A stretch of 64,000 bases of DNA from JAHEKO01 sp965212505 (GTDB taxonomy: Bacteria; Acidobacteriota; Thermoanaerobaculia; Multivoradales; JAHEKO01), in assembly GCA_965212505.1 (NCBI GenBank), contig OZ243123.1, positions 4,278,001 to 4,342,000 on the forward strand. The letters are read 5' to 3'. The position numbers were made by a program, and so were the translations under genes. The notes under the pieces are model-generated. The model saw nothing but the letters and a program-made list of their open reading frames with translations, was not told where the DNA came from and did not search any database. Positions 25,919-33,157 of this stretch are shown here, one piece after another; positions within the stretch are counted from its first letter, which is position 1; each line of letters opens with the position of its first letter.

Positions 25919-26062
25919 CACCGGCCAGGTCTCCTGGCTCACAGTCGTCCTACTCGCCGCTCCTTCCCATCGCCATTGGCGACAGTGGCTCTACGCGGCT
26001 TTCGTCCCGATCACAGTCGCTGGGCGGCGGGGGCTTCACACCCCTCTTCCCTTCAACCGGTG
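25919..26062 (-). promoter_or_regulatory. Cobalamin riboswitch (AdoCbl aptamer) upstream of btuB
   Basis: On the minus strand CACCGGTTGAAGGGAA opens the element, followed by GGGGTGTGAAGCCCCCGC and GCGACTGTGATCGG, and it closes with the B12 box GAGCCAGGAGACCTGGCCGG and CCGGTG, which pairs with the initial CACCGG. Order and spacing match the cobalamin aptamer. It ends about 40 bases before the btuB ATG. By analogy it represses translation or elongation of the six-gene operon when cobalamin is plentiful. The remaining bases to 26295 probably hold its promoter and that of the divergent gene. Confidence 0.96.
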
Positions 26063-26295
26063 GCGGTGGGTGGGTAAAGAACCAAAGAGAAAGTGTAGGT
26101 GCTCTTTGGTGTGTTCGTCAATCGGCCGCGGTGGTGGTGGGCCGGACGCAGGAGCTCTCGCCCTGGCCGGAGGCCGGCCGCGTGGTAGTTTTGCGCCGTC
26201 GCATCAAAGGGTACGGGTATCGATCGGCTCGACGAACGGTAGCGACGTCGTTGAGTCGGAGGGGACGTGCGGCAACGAAGCGCTAGGAGGAGAGC

Positions 26296-27579
26296 ATGCC
26301 GAGCCCGAACCTATTGAGTCGTGTGGGAGTTGTCGTCACCCTGGTCATCACGATGTCGCTCTCGCAGGCGCTGGCGGGCGGTTTTGAACGGATCGACCGT
26401 TCGAGCAAGGGCGTGGCGATGGCTGGCGCGCGGGTAGCGAGCGCCGAAGATCCATCCGCTCTGATCTACAACGTGGCCGCACTGGCCTTTCTCGATGAGG
26501 ACGCTCCGCGAGTCAGCGTCGGGCTGAGTCTCCTTAACCTCGGAGAAGTCTCCTACGACGGGCTCCCGCCCGGTGTTGGCGACGGCACTCGAGGTAGCCA
26601 AGACGACCGTCAACAGAGCGCGCCGCACCTGTTCGGTGCCTTCCGCCTGAGCGACAAGGCTACCGTCGGTGCGGGCATCTACTCGCCCTTCGGCTTCGAG
26701 ACCGACTGGGGCGGCACAGAGGATTTCTCGGGACGCTACGTATCGCTGGCCTCGGAGCTCGAAACGCTCGACCTCGCAGCCGGGATCGCCTACTCCGTAG
26801 ACTCCGAGCTGTCCCTCGGAGCGAGCCTCGTCTATCGAACCTCCGACCTGAGCGCCCAGCGTCGACTCGCGAGCTTCGACCCCGCGGCGGGCAGCGTCGT
26901 CGACATCGCCCACCTTCAACAGAACTCGTCGGACGACGGCGGACTCGGTTTCACAGCAGGCGTCCTGTGGCGCCCTGGTGGAAGGTGGACTCTCGGCGCT
27001 TCGTACGCGAGCGCCATCGAAATCGACTACGAAGGCACGGCGCGGCTTACCCAGATCGCGACTGGCAACGCTGCACTCAACGATCTGATCAGCGCCGTAC
27101 TCCCCTTGGACGAGGATCTGCCATTTCAGTCTCAAATCGACTTTCCGGCAACCGCTACCGTGGGCTTGGTCTTTTCCGTCGGCGAGCGCACAACGATCGA
27201 AGTCGACCTCGCCTGGACAGGCTGGGACATCGACGCGATCGACCTGAACTTGCCGAGCAACCCCGAGCTCGACCAGAGCGTGCTTCAAAGCTTCTCGGAC
27301 ACCCTCAGCTACCGCATCGGGACTCAGTACCAGATCGGCGAGGGAATCCTCCGATTCGGAGTCGCCCTCGAAGAGACGCCCCAACCCGACAACGCAGTCG
27401 GGCCGTTCTACGCCGACGCCGACGGCCTCTTCTACTCCGTCGGCTACAGCCGGGGATGGTTCGACATCGGCCTGGCGCGCTTGGACCGGGACAATCGCCA
27501 GACCCTTGTGAACGTGAGCGGCCTCAACGGTCGCTACGCAGGGAGCGGCTGGACGGTAGCCGTAACCAGCAACTTCTGA
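26296..27579 (+). CDS. FadL/OMPP1-family outer membrane channel
   Basis: A 427-residue outer-membrane protein. Signal peptide (VGVVVTLVITMSLSQALA) is followed by the FadL N-terminal pattern SSKGVAMAGARVASAEDPSA and ALIYNVAALAFL, corresponding to the NPA hatch motif of FadL proteins (here NVA), and beta-strand repeats such as TVGAGIYSPFGFETDWGG and ATVGLVFSVGERTTIEVDL. It ends with the aromatic residue typical of barrel proteins (VAVTSNF). Members take up hydrophobic compounds such as fatty acids. ATG follows AGGAGGAGAGC. It is divergent from the B12 operon, so it does not share the riboswitch transcript. Confidence 0.9.
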   Translation: MPSPNLLSRVGVVVTLVITMSLSQALAGGFERIDRSSKGVAMAGARVASAEDPSALIYNVAALAFLDEDAPRVSVGLSLLNLGEVSYDGLPPGVGDGTRGSQDDRQQSAPHLFGAFRLSDKATVGAGIYSPFGFETDWGGTEDFSGRYVSLASELETLDLAAGIAYSVDSELSLGASLVYRTSDLSAQRRLASFDPAAGSVVDIAHLQQNSSDDGGLGFTAGVLWRPGGRWTLGASYASAIEIDYEGTARLTQIATGNAALNDLISAVLPLDEDLPFQSQIDFPATATVGLVFSVGERTTIEVDLAWTGWDIDAIDLNLPSNPELDQSVLQSFSDTLSYRIGTQYQIGEGILRFGVALEETPQPDNAVGPFYADADGLFYSVGYSRGWFDIGLARLDRDNRQTLVNVSGLNGRYAGSGWTVAVTSNF

Positions 27580-27909
27580 TCCACGCGCACCGGAGACAAG
27601 ACCGGGTAGAGGTGGCGGATCTGTTCCCGAACGGGGCTGATCAGAAGCGTTCGCTGCGCCAGGGATTGAGAAGGCGGCTCCACGCCAACCGCGATGGCGT
27701 CCACATCGGGACCTGCGCGACCAAGGCCGGAGAGCCAGACGAGAGGCCCCCTGGTATCGAGGCTGCCCGAGCCTACGCAGACGCTTTGTACTTCAAGACC
27801 TACACCGGCCGGTGGAGAGAGGGGGGCAACTGAGTCCTCTCAACTCAAGTGGCGATCGACTATGAACTGCCTTGAGTGTAGTGCCCGTATGAGGACTCGG
27901 CGCGAAGGC

Positions 27910-27939
27910 GGTAGCCCACTCCGGCCCGAGCTGGAACCA
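27910..27939. repeat. 30-base element, copy 1
   Basis: GGTAGCCCACTCC, nine variable bases, then TGGAACCA. The same pattern with the same spacer length recurs at 28036, exactly 126 bases later. Confidence 0.6.
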
Positions 27940-27992
27940 CGGTGAGGGATTTGCTCCGAGGAGTGTGCGCCAAGAGCGCGCAGTCCGACCCC

Positions 27993-28014
27993 CAAATCCC
28001 GTACGCGCTGCCAA
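27993..28014 (+). other. Sequence resembling the 3' end of tRNA-Glu (possible attachment-site remnant)
   Basis: The 22 bases starting CAAATCCCGTACG match the 3' end of the tRNA-Glu gene (minus strand, 36223 to 36202) at 20 of 22 positions, but in inverted orientation relative to that gene. The T-stem 5' half and the rest of a tRNA are missing, so this is not a functional tRNA. It may be a rearranged att site. Confidence 0.45.
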
Positions 28015-28035
28015 ACTGGAACGAAGTGGGAGGTT

Positions 28036-28065
28036 GGTAGCCCACTCCATTCCTACTTGGAACCA
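28036..28065. repeat. 30-base element, copy 2, containing a tRNA-end match
   Basis: GGTAGCCCACTCC, nine variable bases, TGGAACCA, as at 27910. Together with the preceding GTT the first part, GTTGGTAGCCC (28033-28043), is identical to the last bases of the tRNA-Glu gene plus one flanking base (36201-36211) in the same orientation. It could mark the left end of the island. Confidence 0.5.
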
Positions 28066-28138
28066 GATCAGCCAGTGGTTGCGGGACCTGACTTCCCTCC
28101 AGGAGGGCCGCTTCGCTGCTTCGCCCGTCTAGATCGAC

Positions 28139-29110
28139 ATGACGCTAAAGATTCAAGACTTACGGCTCAAGCCACGGTGGAAGGGGGGATTAGAACCAGG
28201 ATTTCCCACTAGGAATCTCGACGCCTGGGCCTCACTCCAGAAGGCCACCGAGTTCGTGGTTCAGGAGTTCAGCCGGTCTGGAGTCCGGACACTCCGGAAC
28301 CAAGCCGAGGACATGAGGCGGTGCGGATCTCGTCTCGTGTACCGAAGAACCACGGATGACTCCGGGGAGGAGACCTGGAGTCTCTGCCGGTGGTGGGCCT
28401 GCCGGACCCAGGGATGCCCGATCTGCCAGATCTGGAGATGGAGCGAGTGGGATCTCCGGCTCAAACACGCCTTCCCTAGCCTCGAAGAGCATCATCATGT
28501 CCAGGTGCGATGGCTGAGCTTGGTCCTCCCCTACCTTTTAATCCCCGTCTCAGGAATCCGGGAGGGCATCGATCGGATGAACCGAGGACTGGATCGAGTC
28601 CGGAAACGGAAGACCTGGCCTGGGGCCGGTCACCTGAAGATGATCCGGGTCAAGATCCTGCCGGGAGGTCTCTGCCAGGTTGAGATTCACCTCCTGGTCA
28701 TGGTCTGTGCTTGCCACTCCCGGACCCTGGAGATTCCGTCTCCCGATGACTGGACCGATTCCTGGACAGAGCTGGTCGAGTCCGACACGCCCGTAGCCGT
28801 GATCTGCCAGGCGGTCCCCCCAGGGGACCCGGAGAGACCCCTGACGGACCTCCGACAGGCGCTGGAGACCGCACTCATGCCAACCTTCAGCTCCGATGGA
28901 CCGGCACTCTGCGAGAAGACCCTCCAGCTCGTGGGGAAACACCTCGTCTCTGCCCTCGGAGTGGTTGCGGGTCCCCTCCAGGAGGTGAAGGCGAGGATCA
29001 GGAAGCCGGGCTGGGTCCGGTCCTCTGACCGCTACCGTCCGGGGCCGGATGAGATCAGCATCCGGGTGTCGGGGGACGCGCTGATCCGAGTCCCTCCGAG
29101 CCGGAACTAA
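28139..29110 (+). CDS. Rolling-circle Rep-like protein with degenerate HUH motif
   Basis: A 323-residue protein resembling plasmid Rep_1 (pUB110-type) initiators: a four-cysteine cluster CRWWACRTQGCPICQ (Cys83, 88, 93, 96) followed by basic helices, WLSLVLPYLLIPVSGIREG in place of the FLTLTV strand, INRM-like IDRMNRGLDRV, and QVEIHLLVMV where Rep proteins carry HxHxLL. The first histidine of the HUH pair is Glu182, and no catalytic Tyr-x-x-Lys motif is evident, so nicking activity is doubtful. The start is not supported by a clear Shine-Dalgarno. Likely a relic of an integrated plasmid or mobile element. Confidence 0.6.
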   Translation: MTLKIQDLRLKPRWKGGLEPGFPTRNLDAWASLQKATEFVVQEFSRSGVRTLRNQAEDMRRCGSRLVYRRTTDDSGEETWSLCRWWACRTQGCPICQIWRWSEWDLRLKHAFPSLEEHHHVQVRWLSLVLPYLLIPVSGIREGIDRMNRGLDRVRKRKTWPGAGHLKMIRVKILPGGLCQVEIHLLVMVCACHSRTLEIPSPDDWTDSWTELVESDTPVAVICQAVPPGDPERPLTDLRQALETALMPTFSSDGPALCEKTLQLVGKHLVSALGVVAGPLQEVKARIRKPGWVRSSDRYRPGPDEISIRVSGDALIRVPPSRN

Positions 29111-29345
29111 GCAATGCGAACTAGCAGAGACGACGAGACTTCTGGGAGGAGTACGTGCCCCCGGTGTCCCACCAGCACGGCCGGACTGACATCTGCCCTC
29201 TTGACTGAGTCGCCGTCAAAGGTCGGCCTCTTCCGCCTGGGCCGGGAGACAAGGCTCCATGGCCTCACCAGCTCACGCCTTCATGGTGTGGATCAGTCTC
29301 ATCCTGGGCAAGAAGCAGCAAGGGACGCGGGCTCCCCTACCTAAC

Positions 29346-30497
29346 CTATTCGAGTGCAGCAAGGGGAGAGTGCTCTTCGTAGAGTTCGCACGGCTCGATC
29401 GAATAGCCCGTTGTTGCTCCAAATGCCTGCGAGTAGTACTCACGGTTCTTCTCGCACTCAGCTCTTGAGGCGTGGCAGTAGTAGTCCTCTTGGACTTGAC
29501 CGCTGGGTGTAGGAGAACGAGTGATGAAGCAATCTTGCCCCACGAAACCCCAGCGAGTGAGCGATAGCACGTCCTTAACCCCAACATCCTTGTACCGACC
29601 CTCCTGGTCAGGTCTCAGCTTCGGAACTGCTCTGATCGCTATTCCGAGCCCTTCAAACATGACTAGACCTCGGAAGTCAAAGATCTCAACACCAGCCCTC
29701 GTCTTGACGAATAGCGAATAGGGCAGGACCTCACTCTCCTCCTTCCCCGGAGGAAGGCCAAAGAATGCGGGGATCGACTCGACAGCGGAATCTAGGTCCC
29801 TCCCGAGCGGGACGGATCTCCCATCAAGCTCGGCGCGGAGCCGGAAGTGTACGCGGACAGCAACCTGTTCATGGGGGCTTAGATGAAGTGGGTACTCCAG
29901 GGTCTCGACACCCTTATCCTCTCCGCCACCTTCGACAAACGCCGTGAGTCTCGGCGCAGCTTCTATGGTTGGTCTGGGCTCCGATCGCAGTGTTGCAGCA
30001 ACTGCACTCTGAAAACGGATCTCTAAGTCTTCAACCACCCGGTCGTCGCCTGTGGTGTTGAGGATTCTGAACAGAGGCGCATACCTGATCTGGCACAGCT
30101 CCCCGGCGCAGTAGAGCCCATCGCTTACCGACGGTGCTGTGGAGAGGTCATACCCAATCATCTGGAGACTTCCGCCTGCATCAGTCGCGTTTCTGAGCTT
30201 TCCGATGTCGCCGTGAAAAGACTCTGGCTCGGAGTCATCGAATGAGCGTGCCTCCTGCTCAAGCCCATGTTCGTCTTCGGCCAGGTCCGACTTCGGGCTG
30301 TTACCCCAGATCCAAATGACAAACAAGCCGCCCAGCCAGATCGGGGCGACGCTCCAACAACACCAGCTCACCGCCCTCCAAATGACAAGACGCTTCCTCC
30401 TTCGCTCGCTGTTGAAGTACATCGACAGTGCAAGCGTTACCCCGAACGCCGACAAGCCGACGCCAAACACCCAAAGCGTCCACTCCAGATAGCTCAT
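29346..30497 (-). CDS. Hypothetical membrane protein, two N-terminal TM helices, Cys-containing C-terminus
   Basis: A 383-residue protein of no recognised family. TM helices at about residues 5-27 and 40-65 (SVAPIWLGGLFVIWIW) are followed by a soluble, probably extracytoplasmic region with IgG-like beta-strand pattern (LEYPLHLSPHEQVAVRVHF) and a C-terminal segment with CFITRSPTPSG, DYYCHASRAECEKN and IEPCELYEE, a spacing common at the ends of secreted hypothetical proteins. Its ATG overlaps the stop of the 70-residue fragment at 30497-30709 (TAATG), suggesting they were once co-translated. It lies within the accessory island. The 29111-29345 gap holds nothing recognisable. Confidence 0.7.
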   Translation of the reverse strand: MSYLEWTLWVFGVGLSAFGVTLALSMYFNSERRRKRLVIWRAVSWCCWSVAPIWLGGLFVIWIWGNSPKSDLAEDEHGLEQEARSFDDSEPESFHGDIGKLRNATDAGGSLQMIGYDLSTAPSVSDGLYCAGELCQIRYAPLFRILNTTGDDRVVEDLEIRFQSAVAATLRSEPRPTIEAAPRLTAFVEGGGEDKGVETLEYPLHLSPHEQVAVRVHFRLRAELDGRSVPLGRDLDSAVESIPAFFGLPPGKEESEVLPYSLFVKTRAGVEIFDFRGLVMFEGLGIAIRAVPKLRPDQEGRYKDVGVKDVLSLTRWGFVGQDCFITRSPTPSGQVQEDYYCHASRAECEKNREYYSQAFGATTGYSIEPCELYEEHSPLAALE

Positions 30498-30709
30498 TAG
30501 CTTCCTAAGACCCCGTTATGGCGAGCACTCGACCGGGTACTGCGCTCAATTGACGCAACTCCCTTGCAGGCTGCCACATCGACGGTAGGGGCGTTCCTTG
30601 GGGCAAGACTCGCCATGACGCCGCTCAGGTGAAGGCGGTAGAGGACGAAGTGCTCCTCTGCTGTTCCAACCAGCGCCCGTTCCAGCTTGCTCCGACCTGG
30701 TCTCGACAT
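30497..30709 (-). pseudogene. N-terminal fragment of a PD-(D/E)XK-nuclease-like protein
   Basis: A 70-residue frame reads KLERALVGTAEEHFVLYRLH, then SGVMASLAPRNAPTVDV. This matches, from memory, the N-terminal signature of a family of island-borne nuclease-fold proteins (GTAGEHYVxxxL..., AALAPRNAPxVDI), normally about 150-190 residues and continuing to a QVKTR catalytic strand. Here, just after VDV, the frame turns to unrelated sequence and stops. The catalytic half is therefore missing. The stop overlaps the start of the membrane-protein gene (TAATG). 30710-30900 shows nothing else. Confidence 0.5.
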
Positions 30710-30900
30710 CCTCAGCCTCCGAAGGCTACACCGGCGAAGACCTTCTGTTCCCGGTGCCGGTCAAAACCAAGGTGCTGCGGTTCTTACGTGGTCCTTGTCA
30801 ATACCGATGGGAGTTCCAGGTATAAGGACAGACCGTTGCGCCTACTCGAATCGGCCGCCTTGCTCCCGCTGTCCCATCTCGATGTCACTTGGACTCCCGC

Positions 30901-31137
30901 ATGAAGACTCGGACCCACCGCGTCACCCTTGGTCGCCTCCTTCGCAAGGATCGAGCGGAGGCCATCCGGCGTCTGCGGTGGGGACTTCGGCACCCGAGAT
31001 TGTTCACGGCACGCCAACTAGAGGTCATGGCCGAACTCGTGTTCAGCAGGTCGTTGGCGGAGGCTGCACGCAGCCTCGGAATCTCCCGAGAGGCGGTACG
31101 AGTGTCCGTCTCCAGACTCGAACGATTGATCGGCTAA
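30901..31137 (+). CDS. Small helix-turn-helix protein (sigma-70 region 4-like)
   Basis: A 78-residue basic protein whose second half, FTARQLEVMAELVFSRSLAE followed by AARSLGISREAVRVSVSRL, matches the helix-turn-helix of sigma region 4 and related regulators. A TTG at 30889 is in frame, but the ATG at 30901 begins a basic segment and is preferred; the Shine-Dalgarno is weak. It may be a regulator of the island. No sigma region 2 is present, so it is not a full sigma factor. Confidence 0.6.
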   Translation: MKTRTHRVTLGRLLRKDRAEAIRRLRWGLRHPRLFTARQLEVMAELVFSRSLAEAARSLGISREAVRVSVSRLERLIG

Positions 31138-31263
31138 AGGGGCCAGAAGGTCGAGAATTGGAGCAGCCACCAGATGCCCTGCAGCAATTCTGGGTCTTCA
31201 GCCTGGTCGGCAGACTGATCCTCAGGCTCGGTCGCTTCTACTCTCAGCAAACTCTCCGGGCAG

Positions 31264-31497
31264 CTAGGGGATTCCCTCCAGCTTGTTGACCAAGTCATCC
31301 AGGAATCTGAGTCCCCTCTCCACTTCTCGCCGCTGAATTCCCTCGACTCGCGCAGTGCCTCCCCGCTGGTGTCGGGCTAGGTCTCCCTCATGGACGATCC
31401 GGTTGCGCTTGTCCACGATTCCGTCGAGCTGCCGCCGCACCTTTGAGAAGTCGCCGACTCGATACTTCTTTTGGAGCTTCTCCCTTAGCTTCGTCAC
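31264..31497 (-). pseudogene. C-terminal fragment of a RiboL-PSP-type HEPN protein
   Basis: The 77 residues contain FSKVRRQLDGIVDKRNRIVH, EGDL and end GLRFLDDLVNKLEGIP. RNRIVH is the HEPN RNase-type motif (R-x4-H), and the pattern IVDxRNxIVHEGDL...DAIDFLExLVExI is characteristic of the RiboL-PSP-HEPN family of about 200 residues. The frame is open 11 codons further (to 31530, reading SRALQLIGV) and then meets a TGA, so the N-terminal half is gone. It is probably a broken toxin- or defence-type RNase gene. Confidence 0.6.
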
Positions 31498-31587
31498 GCC
31501 GATTAGTTGGAGGGCTCGGCTGCCACGCCGTCAGAGACCCGTACAGCCGTCGACGAACAGCCCTTAAAGCGCCAAGGAGCACCCAAC

Positions 31588-31827
31588 ATGATTGATCCAC
31601 CTGTATACGACGTGACCGCCTTCTGCGAGACCCACCGGATCTCCAGAGGGAAGTTCTACGAACTGCTTTCGGATGGCCGTGGACCGAGGGTTATGAAGAT
31701 CGGCCGCAGGACGTTGATCAGCGGCGAGGAGGCGGTGCGGTGGCGTGAGCGGATGGTCGCAGAGACGGCACCGACGTCCGCGTTCACCGACGCGAGACGA
31801 GGAAAGGAACACACGGGCGAGTCCTAG
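31588..31827 (+). CDS. Excisionase-like helix-turn-helix protein
   Basis: A 79-residue protein with the MerR/AlpA-type pattern of excisionases and prophage regulators: VTAFCETHRISRGKFYELLS, GPRVMKIGRRTLISGEEAV and RWRERMV. ATG at 31588 follows AAGGAGCACCCAAC. Such proteins direct excision by a tyrosine or serine recombinase or regulate island genes. No recombinase is found in the island. It is followed after 13 bases by the gene at 31841, so these two and the next probably form an operon. Confidence 0.82.
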   Translation: MIDPPVYDVTAFCETHRISRGKFYELLSDGRGPRVMKIGRRTLISGEEAVRWRERMVAETAPTSAFTDARRGKEHTGES

Positions 31828-31840
31828 AAGGCTCGAAGGC

Positions 31841-32614
31841 GTGACGAGGCTGATGCAACTCAGCACCAATGCGGCGAAAGCGGAATCTGGAGAAACGCTC
31901 CGGGAGTCTGTCCTCCGGGCCATCGAAGAGAACAAGCTACGCCTTGAGGACTCCACGAAGGCACGCCGCTATCTCGACCCCTCCTTCCACTTTGTTCGCC
32001 TTCTCAAGGCGATACCCGCGTTTTCCGAGCTGAGCGCAGACGAGGCAGCCGATCTCGTCGAGAGGCTGGCACCTTCGGTCTGGAGCGATCTACCCAGCAC
32101 CACCAGCGTCGGCGACTTGGCAGATTCTGTGTCCTGTTTTCTCGACGCATGGGAGTCCGTCAAGGTCGCTGACGGAGCACTCACTCCGCTACGTAGACAG
32201 ATCGAAGCCGCCTGGGAGGCGGCTCGCGCACTACCGCCGGAGCCGGGCCGTTACGGTCCTCGCTTTGCCCGCACGACCCAGCAGCGGTGCCGCGACTTCC
32301 TGGCTTTGATCGAGGAGATGCAACTTGCGAACGGCAGCGGGACGGTCCCGATTCCCCAAGACGTCATGGCTGACGTTCTCGACGTCGCACAGCAGCAGGT
32401 GTCGCGATGGATACGCCTCGCATTGCGTGCTGGCTTGATGGTGCGCGAAGTCGCTGCAGACCGCCGCCGGAAGCGATGCGCAGAGTATCGCTTCGTGGCG
32501 TTGTCCCAGATCAGGAAGTCAGGCAGTCCAAAGAGTCGCGCAAATCCTAGACTCAGCGAGTCCGCCACTCAAGTGAGTCAGGTACAACGGTTCCGAGGTA
32601 CCTCTGAAGGTTGA
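31841..32614 (+). CDS. Island protein with C-terminal winged-helix domain
   Basis: A 257-residue protein from the GTG at 31841 (AAGG upstream; an ATG at 31853 is also possible). The N-terminal 150 residues are helical with no recognised domain (RARRYLDPSFHFVRLL-like region, then FSELSADEAADLVERLAPSV). Residues about 160-210 look like a winged helix (VPIPQDVMADVLDVAQQQVS, then RWIRLALRAGLMVRE). Position between an excisionase and a small phage-like DNA-binding gene suggests replication or transfer control, but no specific function can be assigned. Its stop overlaps the next start (TTGA). Confidence 0.72.
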   Translation: MTRLMQLSTNAAKAESGETLRESVLRAIEENKLRLEDSTKARRYLDPSFHFVRLLKAIPAFSELSADEAADLVERLAPSVWSDLPSTTSVGDLADSVSCFLDAWESVKVADGALTPLRRQIEAAWEAARALPPEPGRYGPRFARTTQQRCRDFLALIEEMQLANGSGTVPIPQDVMADVLDVAQQQVSRWIRLALRAGLMVREVAADRRRKRCAEYRFVALSQIRKSGSPKSRANPRLSESATQVSQVQRFRGTSEG

Positions 32615-33147
32615 GTAACCGCTGTACTGTCTGTCGCCACCCCTCGAGGGTCGAACTAGATAGAGACCTAGTCAGGGGCCACTCGTTGCGAAATGTTGCG
32701 GCTCGTTACGATGTGGGAGTGGCTTCAGTGCATCGCCACAAGAGGAACCACCTTCCAGCCCACCTGGCCAAGGCGAGGGAAGCTCGGGAGCTCGCGGATG
32801 CCGATGCACTCCTCTCACAGGTCGAGTCTCTTAGAGACCGGGCACTGAGTACGCTGGATCGAGCGGAGGTCGAGGGAGATCTGCGTACGGAGATCGTAGC
32901 AATTCGCGAAGCGCGATCCTGCGTCGAGCTGCTGAGCAAGCTCTTGTTTGAGCTCCGGCGAGCGGTTCGCACGATAACCGCAGAGGAGCTGCGTGAGATC
33001 CAGGAGTTGGAGCTGGCGGTGTTCGACCGTCACCTCACTAACCCGGCAGTGTTTGGCCGGCTTGGCGAAGCGGAGGCTCGGCGAATCATCCTGGCGATTG
33101 CGACCGATCTAAGGGCCATTGGGCGCGAGTACTCATCGAGCACATAG
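32611..33147 (+). CDS. Phage-type DNA-binding protein (terminase small subunit-like)
   Basis: A 178-residue protein. It begins with CTVCRHPSRVELDRDLVRGH and continues SLRNVAARYDVGVASVHRHK and RNHLPAHLAKA, a zinc-knuckle plus helix-turn-helix arrangement found in terminase-small-subunit-like and island proteins. The remainder is a long helical region. Start TTG at 32611 overlaps the stop of the previous gene by one codon. Third gene of the excisionase operon; convergent with the barrel-protein gene ten bases later. Confidence 0.72.
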   Translation: MSNRCTVCRHPSRVELDRDLVRGHSLRNVAARYDVGVASVHRHKRNHLPAHLAKAREARELADADALLSQVESLRDRALSTLDRAEVEGDLRTEIVAIREARSCVELLSKLLFELRRAVRTITAEELREIQELELAVFDRHLTNPAVFGRLGEAEARRIILAIATDLRAIGREYSSST

Positions 33148-33157
33148 TGTTCGCGGT

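Larger units (their letters stand above)
27580..28138. other. Left margin of the accessory island: repeats and a tRNA-end-like sequence, no gene
   Basis: No confident gene is seen. A plus-strand frame running to 27833 (ending ALYFKTYTGRWREGGN) may be a decayed coding sequence of unknown type. The stretch also holds a duplicated 30-base element and a sequence resembling the tRNA-Glu 3' end, listed separately. Confidence 0.4.

Noticed and set aside
26311..27384. 357-residue minus-strand frame opposite the FadL gene
   Set aside because: Lacks protein-like features while the opposite strand is a clear FadL protein.
26967..27833. 288-residue plus frame over the FadL 3' end
   Set aside because: Mostly the wrong frame of FadL; its last 70 residues could be decayed coding sequence but no family is recognised.
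30901..31137. Complete sigma factor
   Set aside because: Only a region 4-like helix-turn-helix; region 2 missing.
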